Assembly: GCF_017562075.2 (NCBI RefSeq) | Contig: NC_054084.1 | Span: 33,656,633 to 33,720,632, forward strand | Direction of reading: 5' to 3' | Length of the DNA: 64,000 nucleotides | Source: Anopheles merus | Taxonomy: Eukaryota; Arthropoda; Insecta; Diptera; Culicidae | In this document: piece after piece, positions 1 through 12,265 of the stretch | Layout: the number at the start of each line of letters is the position of its first letter | Numbering within the stretch: the stretch's first letter is position 1 | Position numbers and translations under genes: made by a program | Notes under the pieces: model-generated | Seen by the model: only the letters and a program-made list of their open reading frames with translations | What the model was told of the DNA's origin: nothing | Database searches by the model: none

Positions 1-2256
1 AGCATTCTGTGTTTAATTTCCGAAACCCTATGTAACTTTATCTGTGCGATGCTATATTGCATGGTTTCTGAATGCGTTTGCCGACTGCAAAAATAACCGC
101 TTTTCCGTGCACAAAGTTTCCAAAATAACGTCAACAGCATAGCAACATTGTCGCTCTGGACAACTAGACGGGTCCAGATAATTATAAAATTTTGAAATAG
201 AAAAACGGCTTTTCCCTCACGCTTTTGTACCATCAATTCACCCTGCCCCGTGTGTAAGAGGATTTGTGATTTCAATAAACACAAAAGCGCAAAGCTTAGT
301 GAGGGAGGCGTAATGTCTGTTTCCCCACTTTTCACTGACAAGCTCGGGAAAATTCAATATCTCTGCTCCGTATGTAGCAATTATTCGAACGCAGTAATAC
401 CCAACCGCGGGAGCGTGATATCAGGTTTATTTGTCGTTGAATAGGATAGGATTCACCGGCACTGCTGCTGCTGCTGCTGCTAACCGGCTTCTCGCGGTTT
501 TGAAAAGGGTTGTCCCGGTGCTGGGGAACGAAATAAGTATATTTAGTAAGCGAGACCTTTTAGCGGGGAGCTCAACATTCATCGACAATTTTAGTAAAGA
601 TTGTCGTCTTCTGACTCTTCCACCTTCCACTTCTTCAATCTGCACCTTCAACCCATTCACACCAGGCGACGAACCTCTCTATTTGCTATACCCGCTTTCG
701 CGATAAAGATGCTAAAGAAAGGAGATGTATTGAAATGGTTTGAATTGTGGTAACGGGCTGGAAAACTAGTGGGAGTGGAGAGAGGACGTGGGAGATGAAT
801 TTATACATAATATTTCCATCCGAACGCCTGGATGCGGAGCAGTGGCCTCGAACCGCAAAAGCGGTGGGCACGTTTTGAAATCATAATAATACTCTACTGG
901 CTGTCGTTTTCCAGTCAAACTACCGCTCCCTCTCGGATGGGCAAATCGGAACAAAGTACACATCCCCGGCCATATGTATCGTGAATTTCAAAAAACGGGC
1001 AGCTTCACCACCGAGGCGCAGCCCTCGCTAATTGCCAATTAGTGGCGCGGTACTAACTGACTTAACCGTTGCTGAAAGAGAAGAACAAGAAGCAGCGGGG
1101 GCATTTGCTTGTTACAGCGTAAAACACACTAAGCCTCTTCGTCGCTGTACTGCCAAAGGGGGAAATTATGATAGAAAGACATGGTACGGCGTCGCATTGT
1201 GTGTGTGTGTGCTTATCAATTTCCGGTAGAAGATCAAGCTCCAGTAGTTTTACCGATGCTGCACACACACGCGCACACACACAGACATCATACTCACGTC
1301 TGTGGTATGGTGCCCGATGGAGAAAAGCCGATTCAAATCATAACTGGCTGCCGCTAACGCTTCTCCTGCAGCACCACCACCTCTGCCACCGTCTCGAGAT
1401 CTGCATTACGGTTCGAGGTGAGGAGCAATTTTCCATCAACTTGTCGGATTTTCTTCCCCAGCTCTCTGAAGAAACAATAAAGCACCACTGCATGTCGGAA
1501 AATTGCAGAACGACGCTCGGGGTTCGGCTCCGGATTGTGCCAACCGGCAAGCCTATTTTGCCAAGCACTCAAATTATCCCGATGTGTTAAACACGTACCG
1601 ACGTGCTTGTTCCAGCAATAAGTTTCCTGGAGTTTCTCCGGTAGCTCCTGGAGGAACACTCGGTGCGGTAGAGGAGCCGTATAGATTATCATGTAATGTA
1701 ATGAGTCTGCTTTCTAGTCAGTCCGAATAGGAAAAGCCCGTCGAATTTTGGTCGTTCAGAATTGTGGAACAACAAAAGATAAAACCATATTAGTTCGCAT
1801 CATTCAGTGCGAGGCGTACTAGCGTCAGTACTCACAGAGCTAGAATCTGAGCCGATTTGTGTGAGTTTTTTTTTTGTGTGTCGAAAGGATTCATTATCCT
1901 ACGCCTCGACGGGCAAGATGGAACAGCAAAGGAACACCAATTCTGGTGAAGGTAAAAATCCAAAAGCCGCAAATGCTCTGTGTATCCTTCACCGATTACT
2001 TCAACGCTTCGAAGACTAATGGAACGTTTTTTAGCCTCACGAACCACAAAATGGAAATCTAAAAAGCCCTTCTCGGTTGGCTGGAGTTTGTGTTGTATGA
2101 TTGTGTTGTTAGTTGCCGGCAATTGGAGGAAGAAAAAAAACTCTTACTTGCTTTCGGTAGCAGAACGTTGGATTAATAACTCTCTCTCCACCTCTGCCTC
2201 TTTATCCTACTCCTAGTACCCTTAATTGCTCTGTTCGGTGTAGTGCTGTGGTAGAG

Positions 2257-2337
<81 letters not shown>

Positions 2338-4753
2338 CATTTTTTTTTTCAGCAGGCGAAACGCACATTAACTGATGCGGTTCGACCACGGAACTGGTAA
2401 ACAACCTTCGCCCGAATAGGCAAACTTGGCAACAACTAAACCACACGCTCTAAACTTCCGCATGTCGAAGATGCCTGCTTGCCGGATGGTCGTGTTCGCT
2501 GAAATGCATACAATGCGCTCAAAGTTTCGTCCCTAAAGTTTGGGAAAAGTTTCCATCGCAAGTAAACTAACTGCAAAGCACAGCACAACCACCACATGCT
2601 CTTCTTTTGCTGAAGCTTTTTTTTTTTTAAACGCATTTGGTACATGGAAATAAGACGGGAAAAACATCCTTGTTTTAGTTCTGCTTGTACTGATGGGGCG
2701 TGCAACCGCAAAATGATGTACAGATAGTGGAATTTGATATTATGTCTCATTCTGATTTGATTGAACGCGTAATTTTTGTTGTTTGCTTCAATATTTGAAT
2801 TGTCTGATCATATTGACTGCTCTAATTTGAAGGTTGTTAAATTTAATGATTTGATTATAATTTCTAATGTCCTTATTTACTTGTTTTTGTTTTATTTATT
2901 TTATTAATTATTAATTTATTAAATATATTTCAGCTTATTTTTCCGAATTACCAATGCCACAGGTTTACAAGCAATTTACGTCAACATCAAAACAAAGCTA
3001 GCACTGCTTAACACTTCTGTCCTCCGATTAAACTTCATTGTACTGTTGACATTTATTCCTCCTGTTCACAATACAATCCTTGGCTTATTCACTTCCCCAA
3101 ATTCTTACCACTTTCTGCGACAGAAGCATAAGCGATACGCCGAGATGAAGTTGTGAAACGCGGGTCACGATTTAGTTCCGAGGTGACATAATCTCTTACC
3201 GAGCAAAAAGGTGTGAAGATGTGCTTGCTACTACTAGCACATTGCGCATAGGAATTGGCCTCATATTTTCTGCCGCCCATTATGCTAACGCCCGGAATGC
3301 CGTTTTTCCGCTTTCCACTCGCGAATTCCTCGGCAAACTCCTCCTGCGCGCAAACGTGAAGGCCGAGAAGCCGGGTGCAATCTTCGCGTCCAACTCCAAG
3401 AGGGTGTTTCTTCTGTAGCTCCTTTTGTATAATGCCCGCTGGAAAGTATTTGCAGTGTCCATTTGCATAACGGGCTCATTTTTTTGTCTCGCTCCCCATC
3501 AGCCCCATTCTACATAGCAAACGTCTTTTATTAGGTTTGAATAAAAATAGAACTTTCTCCTGCCCGCTTCAGTTGGTGCGGGAGCTCAAAAATGTGCTTT
3601 AACGGGCAAACTGCATCTCTATCGCTCCGAGAAGGTGATGCTCCCTACAGTACGTGTTAGGTATTCTAATGGACAAACAATTCATCTGGAGAAAATACGA
3701 TGCACGTCAGCGGGCGGTATATATGCCGGATTTGGGACCGGAAGAAACAGTGCTTAAAAAAATGGAGTTTAAAGTAGATTAAAGACCGAGGGTCGTGTCC
3801 AATCAACAGATTGGGCAGCATAATTTAGCCATTATGTGAAGTTTTATGTGAACAATATGGAAAAGGCTGCTGCTGGATGGCGTTAAAAAGGTTTTAAAAC
3901 AGGCTGGCCAATTGGCCGGGCATCTGCCGTCCAATTGAGAAGAGAAGAGGTGTATGTTAATGCGCAGTATTCGCCCTCTTTAAAATGCCCAATTTAAAGT
4001 AGAAGCAAGTTTAACAATGAGGAAACAGGGGAACACATGGGAATGGTTTGAAGGAGTAATTTATTCTTATTCATAAAAAAGCCTATTTTATTTACACATC
4101 TTAAACATTAATTTAATTCCCCCCACACTGTGGAAGATTAAGCTCACAACAACACGTTTTGCAGCGTCTCTTATGTGTCCTATTTGAAAAGAAAAATATG
4201 TAAAATTTTAAGCGGATTTCACTAGTGATGCTTTGCGTTGGCTATGAATTCCTCTTTCTTTGGGTGGTCGGTCGTGTTGATTGGCAATCAATGACTCGAC
4301 AAAGATGATCGGATCTAGCAAATAGGAGCGATCTGATGACGATAAGCACACGGGGTGACACTGACGGGATGGTATAAGGACGTGAATAAAGCAGCCAACC
4401 AGCCAAATCAATGGAAATCGTTCACCCTTGATGGTGTAAAACATCCTTCCCTCGTTTGGGCGAAAGGACTGACAGAAGGAGAACAAAAGGTATAAGAGGA
4501 GGGTAGTGGTCCCTTTTTTCGTGCATTTTTAAGAAAAATCTGACATCAAGATGAATGAGCGGGATGATTTATTGTTAAACAGTGCTTTGAAGCGCGGTTC
4601 CTTGCAATACTATGCAGAAGTACAAGCCATAGAACATTGAAAAATTATTAAAAATGCTTCCCTTATATTTATTCCACCAGGTACCATGCGTCTCCATCGG
4701 CCTGACGAGTGACTAATCCGTTCCCTTCTTTCGCTTTCTTTCCCACCTTCCAG
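1..4753 (+). other. Intron of the Bruno-3 gene, upstream of RRM2
   Basis: No credible coding exon was found here. Open frames are short and have no family resemblance. The 3' end is a good acceptor: a pyrimidine-rich run (TTCTTTCGCTTTCTTTCCC...) ends in CAG at 4751-4753. The stretch holds a 72-nt TC microsatellite, a GCT run near 460-481 and AT-rich DNA around 2800-2940. RRM1 and the start of the gene must lie upstream of the window. Confidence 0.6.
2260..2331. repeat. (CT)n microsatellite, about 36 units
   Basis: An uninterrupted CT/TC dinucleotide run inside the Bruno-3 intron. It creates a spurious Arg-Glu open frame on the minus strand, which is not a gene. It is likely to be length-polymorphic. 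Confidence 0.95.
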
Positions 4754-4932
4754 AGCGCAAGCTGTTCGTCGGCATGCTTAGCAAAAAGTATAACGAGAAC
4801 GATGTTCGACAGCTGTTCTCGGGCCACGGTACGATCGAGGAGTGTACGGTGCTGCGCGACCCGTCCGGGCAGAGTAAAGGCTGTGCTTTCGTAACATTCG
4901 CAACCAAACAGGCCGCGATCGGTGCAATTAAG
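4754..4932 (+). CDS. bru3: CELF/Bruno-3 RNA-binding protein, exon with first part of RRM2
   Basis: Internal coding exon. The first two bases complete a split Glu codon, then 59 codons follow to a phase-0 donor (AAG|GTGAGT). The peptide begins RKLFVGMLSKKYNENDV and contains both RNP motifs of an RRM: RNP2 LFVGML and RNP1 KGCAFVTF. The wording GHGTIEECTVLRD and FATKQAAIGAIK is that of the second RRM of CELF/Bruno proteins, closest in my memory to insect Bruno-3 rather than Bruno-1/arrest. CELF proteins bind GU-rich RNA and regulate splicing, translation and decay in nucleus and cytoplasm. RRM2 is finished by the exon at 11974, so a 7-kb intron interrupts the domain. The family is certain from the motifs; the paralogue assignment is strong but from memory. 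Confidence 0.92.
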
Positions 4933-6424
4933 GTGAGTGTATTCGGTGTCGGTATGGGTGATTGTGTAGCCATTGTGGGAAGTCCTGTGAAACAACTCCG
5001 CTCCACCCAGGTCGCAGCAGGTCTCCTGTAGCGATGATTAATGAAACACCAGAACAATTAGAAGCTGAGTCCGACTTTTCCTTCCCTGCTAGAAACGCCA
5101 GACTCGGTTCTCCTCATCCGTCGCCTCCATTACAGTAAGCTTCAAATAATCCTTTTCTAGTTCAACAGTAGTGTATTTTGTAGCTGTCGTCCATCCCCTC
5201 AAAGGTGAAACAGACGCGCGCACACGCAAGCCAAAACCATAAGCACTGCTGCAATTTGTGGTTTGGAAATTATGGCTACACAGTGTAAACGTGTGTGTGT
5301 GTGTGTGTGTTGCAGCAAACCTTCGATCCAGGTCGGGTGACCCTGGGTGGTCGGATCGATAAATAAATCTTTTTTTTTATATATTTGCAACCATGAAACA
5401 CTTCATACACTGTGGAGATTGTTTGTTTGTTTTTTTTTTTTTTTTTGGTATCAAACACTACCCAGCAGAGGTGTACTCCATCCTGTGTAGTGTTTGTGTA
5501 TCTTTCCATAACGTTTTTACCAACTACTATGCACCGTCTCTCTTTCTCTCTCTCCTTTTCGTATCGATGATGAGACGAGCACAGAGACGGGTGCGGGTGA
5601 AACGCTGAACCACAAACCTCCGATTTGATTTATGACTTCGAAGAAAGGGTGATAAGCTCTCTGATGCTGCTTTCAGACCAGCAAGGAGAGGGTAATATGG
5701 AGAGAAGGGGTTGTGAGATAAAAAATGGGTTATTTATTTATCGCTTTCACCACCCGCAGCACGAATCGGCGGGCTGTGGACTGTGGGGGGAGGTGTGCAT
5801 CATTGGGTAGCAGCGCGGGCAAAAGCAGTTGAAAGCAGGCATATCTAGCATGTGGTGACCACGTTCTCCTACCCTCCCATTCCACCACCATTATAACCAC
5901 TATCGCCCGTAAGAGCGATGGTAAATTTATCCTGCCCGATAGCAGCAGCACGCATCATCCCACCGCTCAATCCATTATTTATTTCTATATCAATTTAATG
6001 AATGTGGCGCGCGCGGCCCTGGCCTGGGCCTCTGGTGGTGGTTGTGCGTGAATGTGTGGCTGATGGGTTTTAGCCGGCAGCTTTTGCACAAGTCAGTTGG
6101 TCAGTTAAAGTCCCATTCTGCCGGTGGGTAACGCCGGTGGTGGAGGAAGAAGTGTCTGTTTGTTCAAGGATTGTTACGCTACAGTCGCAACCATATATCA
6201 ACGATATTAATTTCAGCAGCGACGCGCGAGGGTTGAAAGAGGGTTTGGGAAAGAGCAACAAAATTAACAAACCGAAAAATTACCTCATGTGTATGATTTT
6301 CACTTAGTAATGAGTTAAACATTTGCTGTGTCGAATGGTTTAGTTTTATGACCACAAAGAGTGGATTTACATATTTTGCAATTGAAACTCTTTGCAGCGC
6401 ATAGCAACTGGCACACAGTGAGTG

Positions 6425-6948
6425 AACTCATTTGTGAGTTAAACAGCTCTTCAGAGTGCTCACACATTCAATACTCCTCATCAACTAGCTCAATCTCGCT
6501 GATAGTAGAATAAATACATGCTAGAGGTATATAACTGTTTCGAGAGCTAAAGATAGATGACTTTTTTAAAGCTCCGTACCTTCTAGTAGCTCATTTGCAT
6601 CGGGTTAGCTCGTTTGCGAGTTTATAAGCTTTTTCGAGAACTCATGCTGGATTAGTACTATTCACTCTCCATGCTACTTTTCATGACTACTATTAACTCT
6701 CTTACAGCGATTTGACTCATTAGTGAGTTTCATTAATAGAAAGCTCACCCGTGAGCGTAAGCTTGAGAATGAGTTATTTAACGCTCCGCACAGACTGTTA
6801 GCTCATTTGCATCGAGTGAACTCTTTTGCGAGTTAAATCTTTCTTGTGAGAGTTAAGTCGCAAAGAATCATTTGAATCTGCACACTGACTCGTAACTCAC
6901 TAAATGCAAAGTAAATTTCATGTCAACTCGAGAACTCTTTTGAGAGTT
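6425..6948. repeat. Cluster of CTC-N-TTTG-N-GAG near-palindromes
   Basis: About 520 bp of intron with repeated near-palindromic boxes: ACTCATTTGTGAGTT at 6426-6440, GCTCGTTTGCGAGTT at 6608-6622, GACTCATTAGTGAGTT at 6714-6729, GCTCACCCGTGAGC at 6743-6756, AACTCTTTTGCGAGTT at 6819-6834 and AACTCTTTTGAGAGTT at 6933-6948. Phrases such as CTCATTTGCATCG recur between them (near 6590 and 6802). The spacing is irregular. It may be a diverged MITE or internally duplicated repeat; a protein-binding cluster is possible but unsupported. Confidence 0.6.
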
Positions 6949-9900
6949 TAAGCTCGATGAACGATTTAACTACAATCACTAACATAACACCACCACATTT
7001 GCAAGAGTTTTTGAGCATGAAAAACATTTTTAATTTAAATTGTATCTCCATATTTGAAAATACACTTCAAATGCGTGTAATGTGATACATTTTCTCTCTT
7101 TAAACCAGTGTGTAATTAGCGTGCGATGATTGGATCGAGCGTTACACGGAATAGAAACGAAACGCTTTGTACGCGTTCAATACAAAAAAAGAGAAAAAAA
7201 AACAGAAGACCATCATTAAACCATCAACCGTAATACGCAAAAATGCCCCCGAAACGCTAATGGGGCGCACAAACACATCCACACACACACGCATGAGATA
7301 TGATGCCTTAGTGAAATCGAATTAATTGGTGCTGTTTAATTAAATTGAAAATGTACATTTGCCAGGCAAAATGAGCCATCCCCGTTTTTCCTGTCCACTG
7401 AATCGATTGATTGAGATTTGGATTTGTGCGTATACATCCCAGGTGCGTTCGTTGTTGGTGGCACACACGCAGCAACAAAAAAGTGAGATAAAACAGAAGC
7501 CATCGAACCATCCCACCCGGGCCAATAATATATCGATTTCATTTCATTTGAATTCCCAGGGAAAAGCGTTTTTTTTTTCTGGGAAAAGAGAAAGCCATTC
7601 GTCCAACCGAAAACAAAAGGTGGATGCACCTTTTTGATGTGCCATCGCACCATTTGCTGGCTGACGAGGTGGTTGAGGGCGCTCGGGGTGTAGAATGCAA
7701 AACGTTTTTAATGATTCGTTATCCTTCGGCGCGATCGTCCAGGGTCCTGGTGCCGTTGGTGGCGGCACAAAACGATCGCATTATGATTGATGATGTGGAA
7801 TTAACGATTTTTATTATATTAATCTGTTAGCCAGCGGTCGGGATGAGTTATTACAGCGTGGATTTTCAATTATTTCGCCATACGGTCGGCCCTCCCCCCG
7901 AAACACAGCAAAAACGAAGTTTGAAGTTTACTTTAACCGTGTGCGAGCGCGGTGCCCTTTCGTTTTAAGCTGTTGCGTTTTGGTGCGCGCGTTAGGGACA
8001 GGGGGAAAACATGGCAAACGAATTTCCAGAAACGATGGTGCATAATTGATGTATTTCGGTACCGAATGTTGTGTTGTTGCTGCTGCATACTAAACGTGGT
8101 TTTTTTATGTTTAGAAAGATTTCCCTCAAACTCTTCTGCAAAACTCCACTCAATCTACCACACGGGGAATGAGGGGGAGAAACATTATGCAAATCACGCT
8201 ATCGGGGGAGAAAAATCCTATTTGACGTAGTAACGTAATATTTACGAGAAAAGGGATCTCAGCTAGAGGGTGAAAGAGATTCACAAACCCTCTCTCACAA
8301 GTGGTTTTGCCTCGTTTATCTTTCTCAATCCCCGCCAAAAAAAAGGGTTAAAATGGAAGCCAACTAGCCTTTGCATGTGGCTTACTACCAACCTGAGTGG
8401 AAAGGGAGTGATGGCGTGAGTGTGAGATTTCTCGTCGATGAATTAAAAATGCTGCTGCTGCTGCTGCTGCTATATGTTGTTTGAAGTTTCGGTTTGTTTG
8501 GGGCAAGTTGTAACAACTCTCCACAGCAAAAAAATAGAGATTCAATTTGGGCTTAAATCGAGTGGTTTTTCCATTTAATGATGCCAGCTTCAATCGTCCG
8601 TTTTACGCTTTACCCACATCCTACCGGGAAGGACGGCGACGATGTGATGTGGTGACTTTCGGGGTGATTAAATTCATAGTTGATTTTTGGTGTGTGTAGT
8701 ACTCAACAAACTTCAAACGATAATGTTTTGGAAGGATTTTTTGGTTTTGTCTGCCGTTCGTTAGTGATATTCATTTAGGAATAATCTATACCGTTTTTTT
8801 CTCTTTTGGTACTCCAAAAGTGTCGATGAGGATTTTGTGATGTTCGGCGCGATAATGATGCATATTTGAAAGCGGTATAAATCATCCCTCCCGATTTTGA
8901 ATGCAATTGAACTGAATTGAATCTGTTTGTGGCGGGGTTTTGTTGTTATGTTTTATGTTTTTTGTATCCCCAAAAAATAAAAATAAAATAATACAAAAAC
9001 TTTGATTGACGGAGGAAAAAACATTTTACACTTATTCTCCCATCACGATTAACGAAAGGTCAGAGACGCGCGATGGTCGCCACATTGTCTGCTGCGACTC
9101 ATCATTTGGTGCAGTAAAATTTAATGATGGGTCAGAACACAGCAGAACACACTCACAGGGTGCTGTGTGTCCGAGCGGCGACTGTTCTCATCGCCAAAAT
9201 GGGTGGGGATGGAAAAAAGTTTGTCGTTTGTGTCCGTGATCCTGACGAGTTTTCGTTGCTTTTGATCCCTTCCCCTGTGTGCGTTTTGTTCCATCCGCAA
9301 ACGATGCCAAAAACACAGCCCCTCCCCCCGTAAGCTAAAACCATTTCCATCCACTTGTCTCCCTATTTAGCCTGTATTTTCTCGCTGTTGTAAGGACAAT
9401 CGGAGGAGGGTTCATGGGATGCCCCATTAGTGCAGCAACATTGCCACCGCAGCATAACGACATGCAAAACATCAATAACAATAATCATCGTTTATGTGAT
9501 TGTGATGGTTGTTTTTGAATGGGAGCGTTTTTTTTTTCTTTACTTTCTTTTTTTTGTGTTACTGTTGTCGTTTGCTTGTTCTTGTACCACATCCCTTCTT
9601 GTTATGTTTGACATCCCGTGTGTGTTTGTGTGTGTTTGTATCTCTCTCAGGGCGAAACCCAACCATTATCGCCATCAACAACAAACCCTCACAGCAACAA
9701 CAAAAAAGTCGTCATCTTTTCACATTCGCCAAAAAAACACGCCATGTTAAACAGCACGGAAAGCGTCAAAAGAGCGTTAGAAACTGGAAGCAAGGCGGGC
9801 GCTTTTTCTTCTCTTCTTGCAATGTTAAAACAGAGCCAGTCGTATACTCCAGTTCGCAACCGCCTTTGTGGTGGTGGTAGTGTGTTTATGATAAAAATTG

Positions 9901-11619
9901 GGTACGGTTGGTTTCCCGTTCTTTCCTTTTTTTTTTTGTTTAGTGCTGACGCCTGCTTCTTGACGTGCGCGTTAACGGGTCGTCCTTCCCGGGGAGATAG
10001 TTTTGTGTGTATTGCTGCAGAAAGAAAAGCGCCACAAGCATAACGGGCAACTTTTTCTTTGCCATTCGGTGAGCTATCGCTTCCCTTTCTTTGCTTGGCG
10101 AATGGAAAGAAGCGCACGATCGTTATGATTTTTTTTACGTTACACCACCATCAATTCGGTTTGTTTCATTGAAGAAAAAACATGGAAATAAAATGAATAT
10201 AGGCAAGCCGCGTCCCTGTGTCGTGCGTTGGCATCGTTTATGTGCGCCCGGCCAAAGCGGTAACGATTATTTCTTATTGCTTTCGAATTGACATCGCGAG
10301 TCGTATTTGAACCCCTCCGCTGCTGAGAAGGAGAGAAGGGCTGCCCGCAAAAGCCGCTTTTACCCTCAACACAACGTTCAATGGTTGTGTTGTGTTGTAG
10401 TGGGAATAAATGTAATTTTTATTTTTCATAAGCTTATAATTATGTGCTCGTTAAATGTTCGCTTCATGATTGTAACGAGAGCATGTACCTCCACCCACCC
10501 CCTACACCCATTTGTGCGGGGCGAAGGGTAGGAAGGCGTACTTTCGTCAATGGGGCGTCATTAGCAGTGGCAAGCATTATTGCTACACTTCCCTTCCCCA
10601 CGCTTCAAACACGCTTTGCTTCTCTTGCGGGACGCCGGGGACACTTGCCAAGAAACGCTGCCCCTTAATGAGCTCTTGTGTGTTGCGCCAAAAGACTCCT
10701 GCTTTGGTGTTCGCTCTGCTGGAAATCGAAAGATTCACGGTTCGTGTTCGCCTGACGCTTTTGTGAAGATATCGGTGCGAGTTTTCGGTATCGAGAATGG
10801 TTCGCTTGTCAATGTGTGGTGGAAAGTGTGACAAAAAGAGAAAAAAGAGAGGGAGTGAGCGGCGCAACATGACACACCACAACCCCAAGTATGACGACAC
10901 ACTTGGGATCATCTAAAAAAGCCGGAACGGCGGAAACGTTCTATGTAAATTTTATGATTTTTAAGCACGGTAACAGACACACACACACACCCACTTTCAA
11001 AGTGGCACAAACGCTACCCACACGCGATTCATTTACAACAAAGAATGGCGTGGTTTTCTCACCTTTCCGCACCACTTGCTAGCACCGGCGAGAAAACGAC
11101 CCCCACTGTCCCCTGTTTATCTCTCTCTTGCCTGCAAAAGACACGGCAATGATATTACGGTGAACGAGGCTTGCTCAGGTTAAGGATAACAACAGCACAC
11201 GACGGGAACGCCGTTGCTGCTCGTCGTCAGCTACCGCGCTTGGCTAAATGTTGCACCAGGGATCGACTTTACCGCACAACGGTGGAAGCGTGACACGGCC
11301 ATTAAGTATAATTCGGCTAGAAATTAACACTCGCATTTAGCGAAACGACGACGTTCGTTCGCTGTGTATGGTACGGGCGGGAGATATTGACGCGCTCTGG
11401 CGTCTCTGACGACGGTTGGTTTACTGTCGATGATTATAATATGCGCCACAAACGTGTTTTCACGTGTTCTTTTGCGCGTGGGAAGGGACACGGAATGTTG
11501 GTGGTAAGGATCTGAAGCAGAAAATAAAACAAAACGTGTTGTTGCTGTTTAAATTGCTTCATTTCGTGGACGATACTGTATAGTTCTATGCGGTACGAGG
11601 ATGATCCAGCCACATAGTG

Positions 11620-11690
11620 TAGTTGTTATATGGAAGACATATCATAACGGTCGTCATGAGTTCGATTCCCGTAATTCGACAGTACAGCAG
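11620..11690 (+). repeat. tRNA-related SINE fragment (pol III A/B box-like)
   Basis: A segment with an A-box-like stretch (GTGTAGTTGTTATATGG, about 11618-11634) followed by a good B box (GAGTTCGATTCCC, about 11660-11672). The part just before the B box, AACGGTCGTCATGAGTTCG, resembles the matching part of the SINE at 27264-27462. No cloverleaf with an acceptor stem could be drawn, so a functional tRNA gene is unlikely. Ends and target-site duplication were not resolved. Confidence 0.4.
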
Positions 11691-11973
11691 ATGGTTTTTA
11701 ACGGATTAGAAACAACTTATTTAGCCCAATTACAAATAATGGGCACCATTTAATCCCCAACCACTGATAAATCGCTGCAGTTACGCTGATTCATTTACTT
11801 TATTTGACGATTCATCCCATGTTTAGCCATTCGATCGTACGATTTCCCCCAGAAAAAAACGACACCTCCTTCTTAATGGTTCTCATCCATTTCGAAACCC
11901 AAACCGACGTCCATTTTATCAGCATTTTCACTAATCCTAATGTTTGCTCTTCTTCTGCTTCTTCCTCTTCCAG

Positions 11974-12265
11974 CAACTACACCAGAGCAAGACGATGGAG
12001 GGCTGCTCGGCACCGCTGGTGGTAAAGTTTGCCGACACGCAGAAGGAAAAGGATGCCAAACGGATGCAACAGATGCAGACGAACCTGTGGGGCATGACCG
12101 GTATCAATCAGCCGATCACGCAATCGGTAACGCCGCTGACCGCGTCCGCCCATCCGAACCCACCGCAGCAGCAGACCCCGTTCCTGGCGGCTGATGCGAT
12201 CTCCCCGCCGCTCTCGCTGCTGCAGCAGCTGCAGGCCGTCGCCCAGCAGCAGCATCTTTTGCAAG
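11974..12265 (+). CDS. bru3: Bruno-3, exon finishing RRM2 and opening the linker
   Basis: Internal exon of 292 nt, phase 0 at the acceptor (CCTCTTCCAG|CAA) and phase 1 at the donor (CAAG|GTACGG). It opens QLHQSKTMEGCSAPLVVKF, then ADTQKEKDAKRMQQMQ, which is the C-terminal half of CELF RRM2 joined to the usual charged tail. From there it runs into a Gln/Pro/Ala-rich divergent linker (LLQQLQAVAQQQHLLQ). The phase matches exon 4754-4932 exactly, so the two together give an intact RRM2. The low-complexity linker is typical of CELF proteins and is thought to host protein contacts and alternative splicing. Confidence 0.92.

Larger units (their letters stand above)
4933..11973 (+). other. Intron inside RRM2 of Bruno-3
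   Basis: A ~7-kb intron bounded by GTGAGT at 4933 and a CTTCCTCTTCCAG acceptor ending at 11973. It contains a cluster of near-palindromes (6425-6948), a GCT/GCTG run at 8450-8472 and a pol-III-like SINE fragment near 11620-11690. Otherwise it is unremarkable AT- and CA-rich DNA; no exon of matching phase was recognised in it. Confidence 0.75.

Noticed and set aside
6425..6948. CRISPR-like array
   Set aside because: Spacing is irregular, boxes are imperfect palindromes and the genome is eukaryotic.
11620..11690. A functional tRNA gene
   Set aside because: The B box is good but no acceptor stem or anticodon arm of normal geometry can be drawn; a SINE fragment is more likely.
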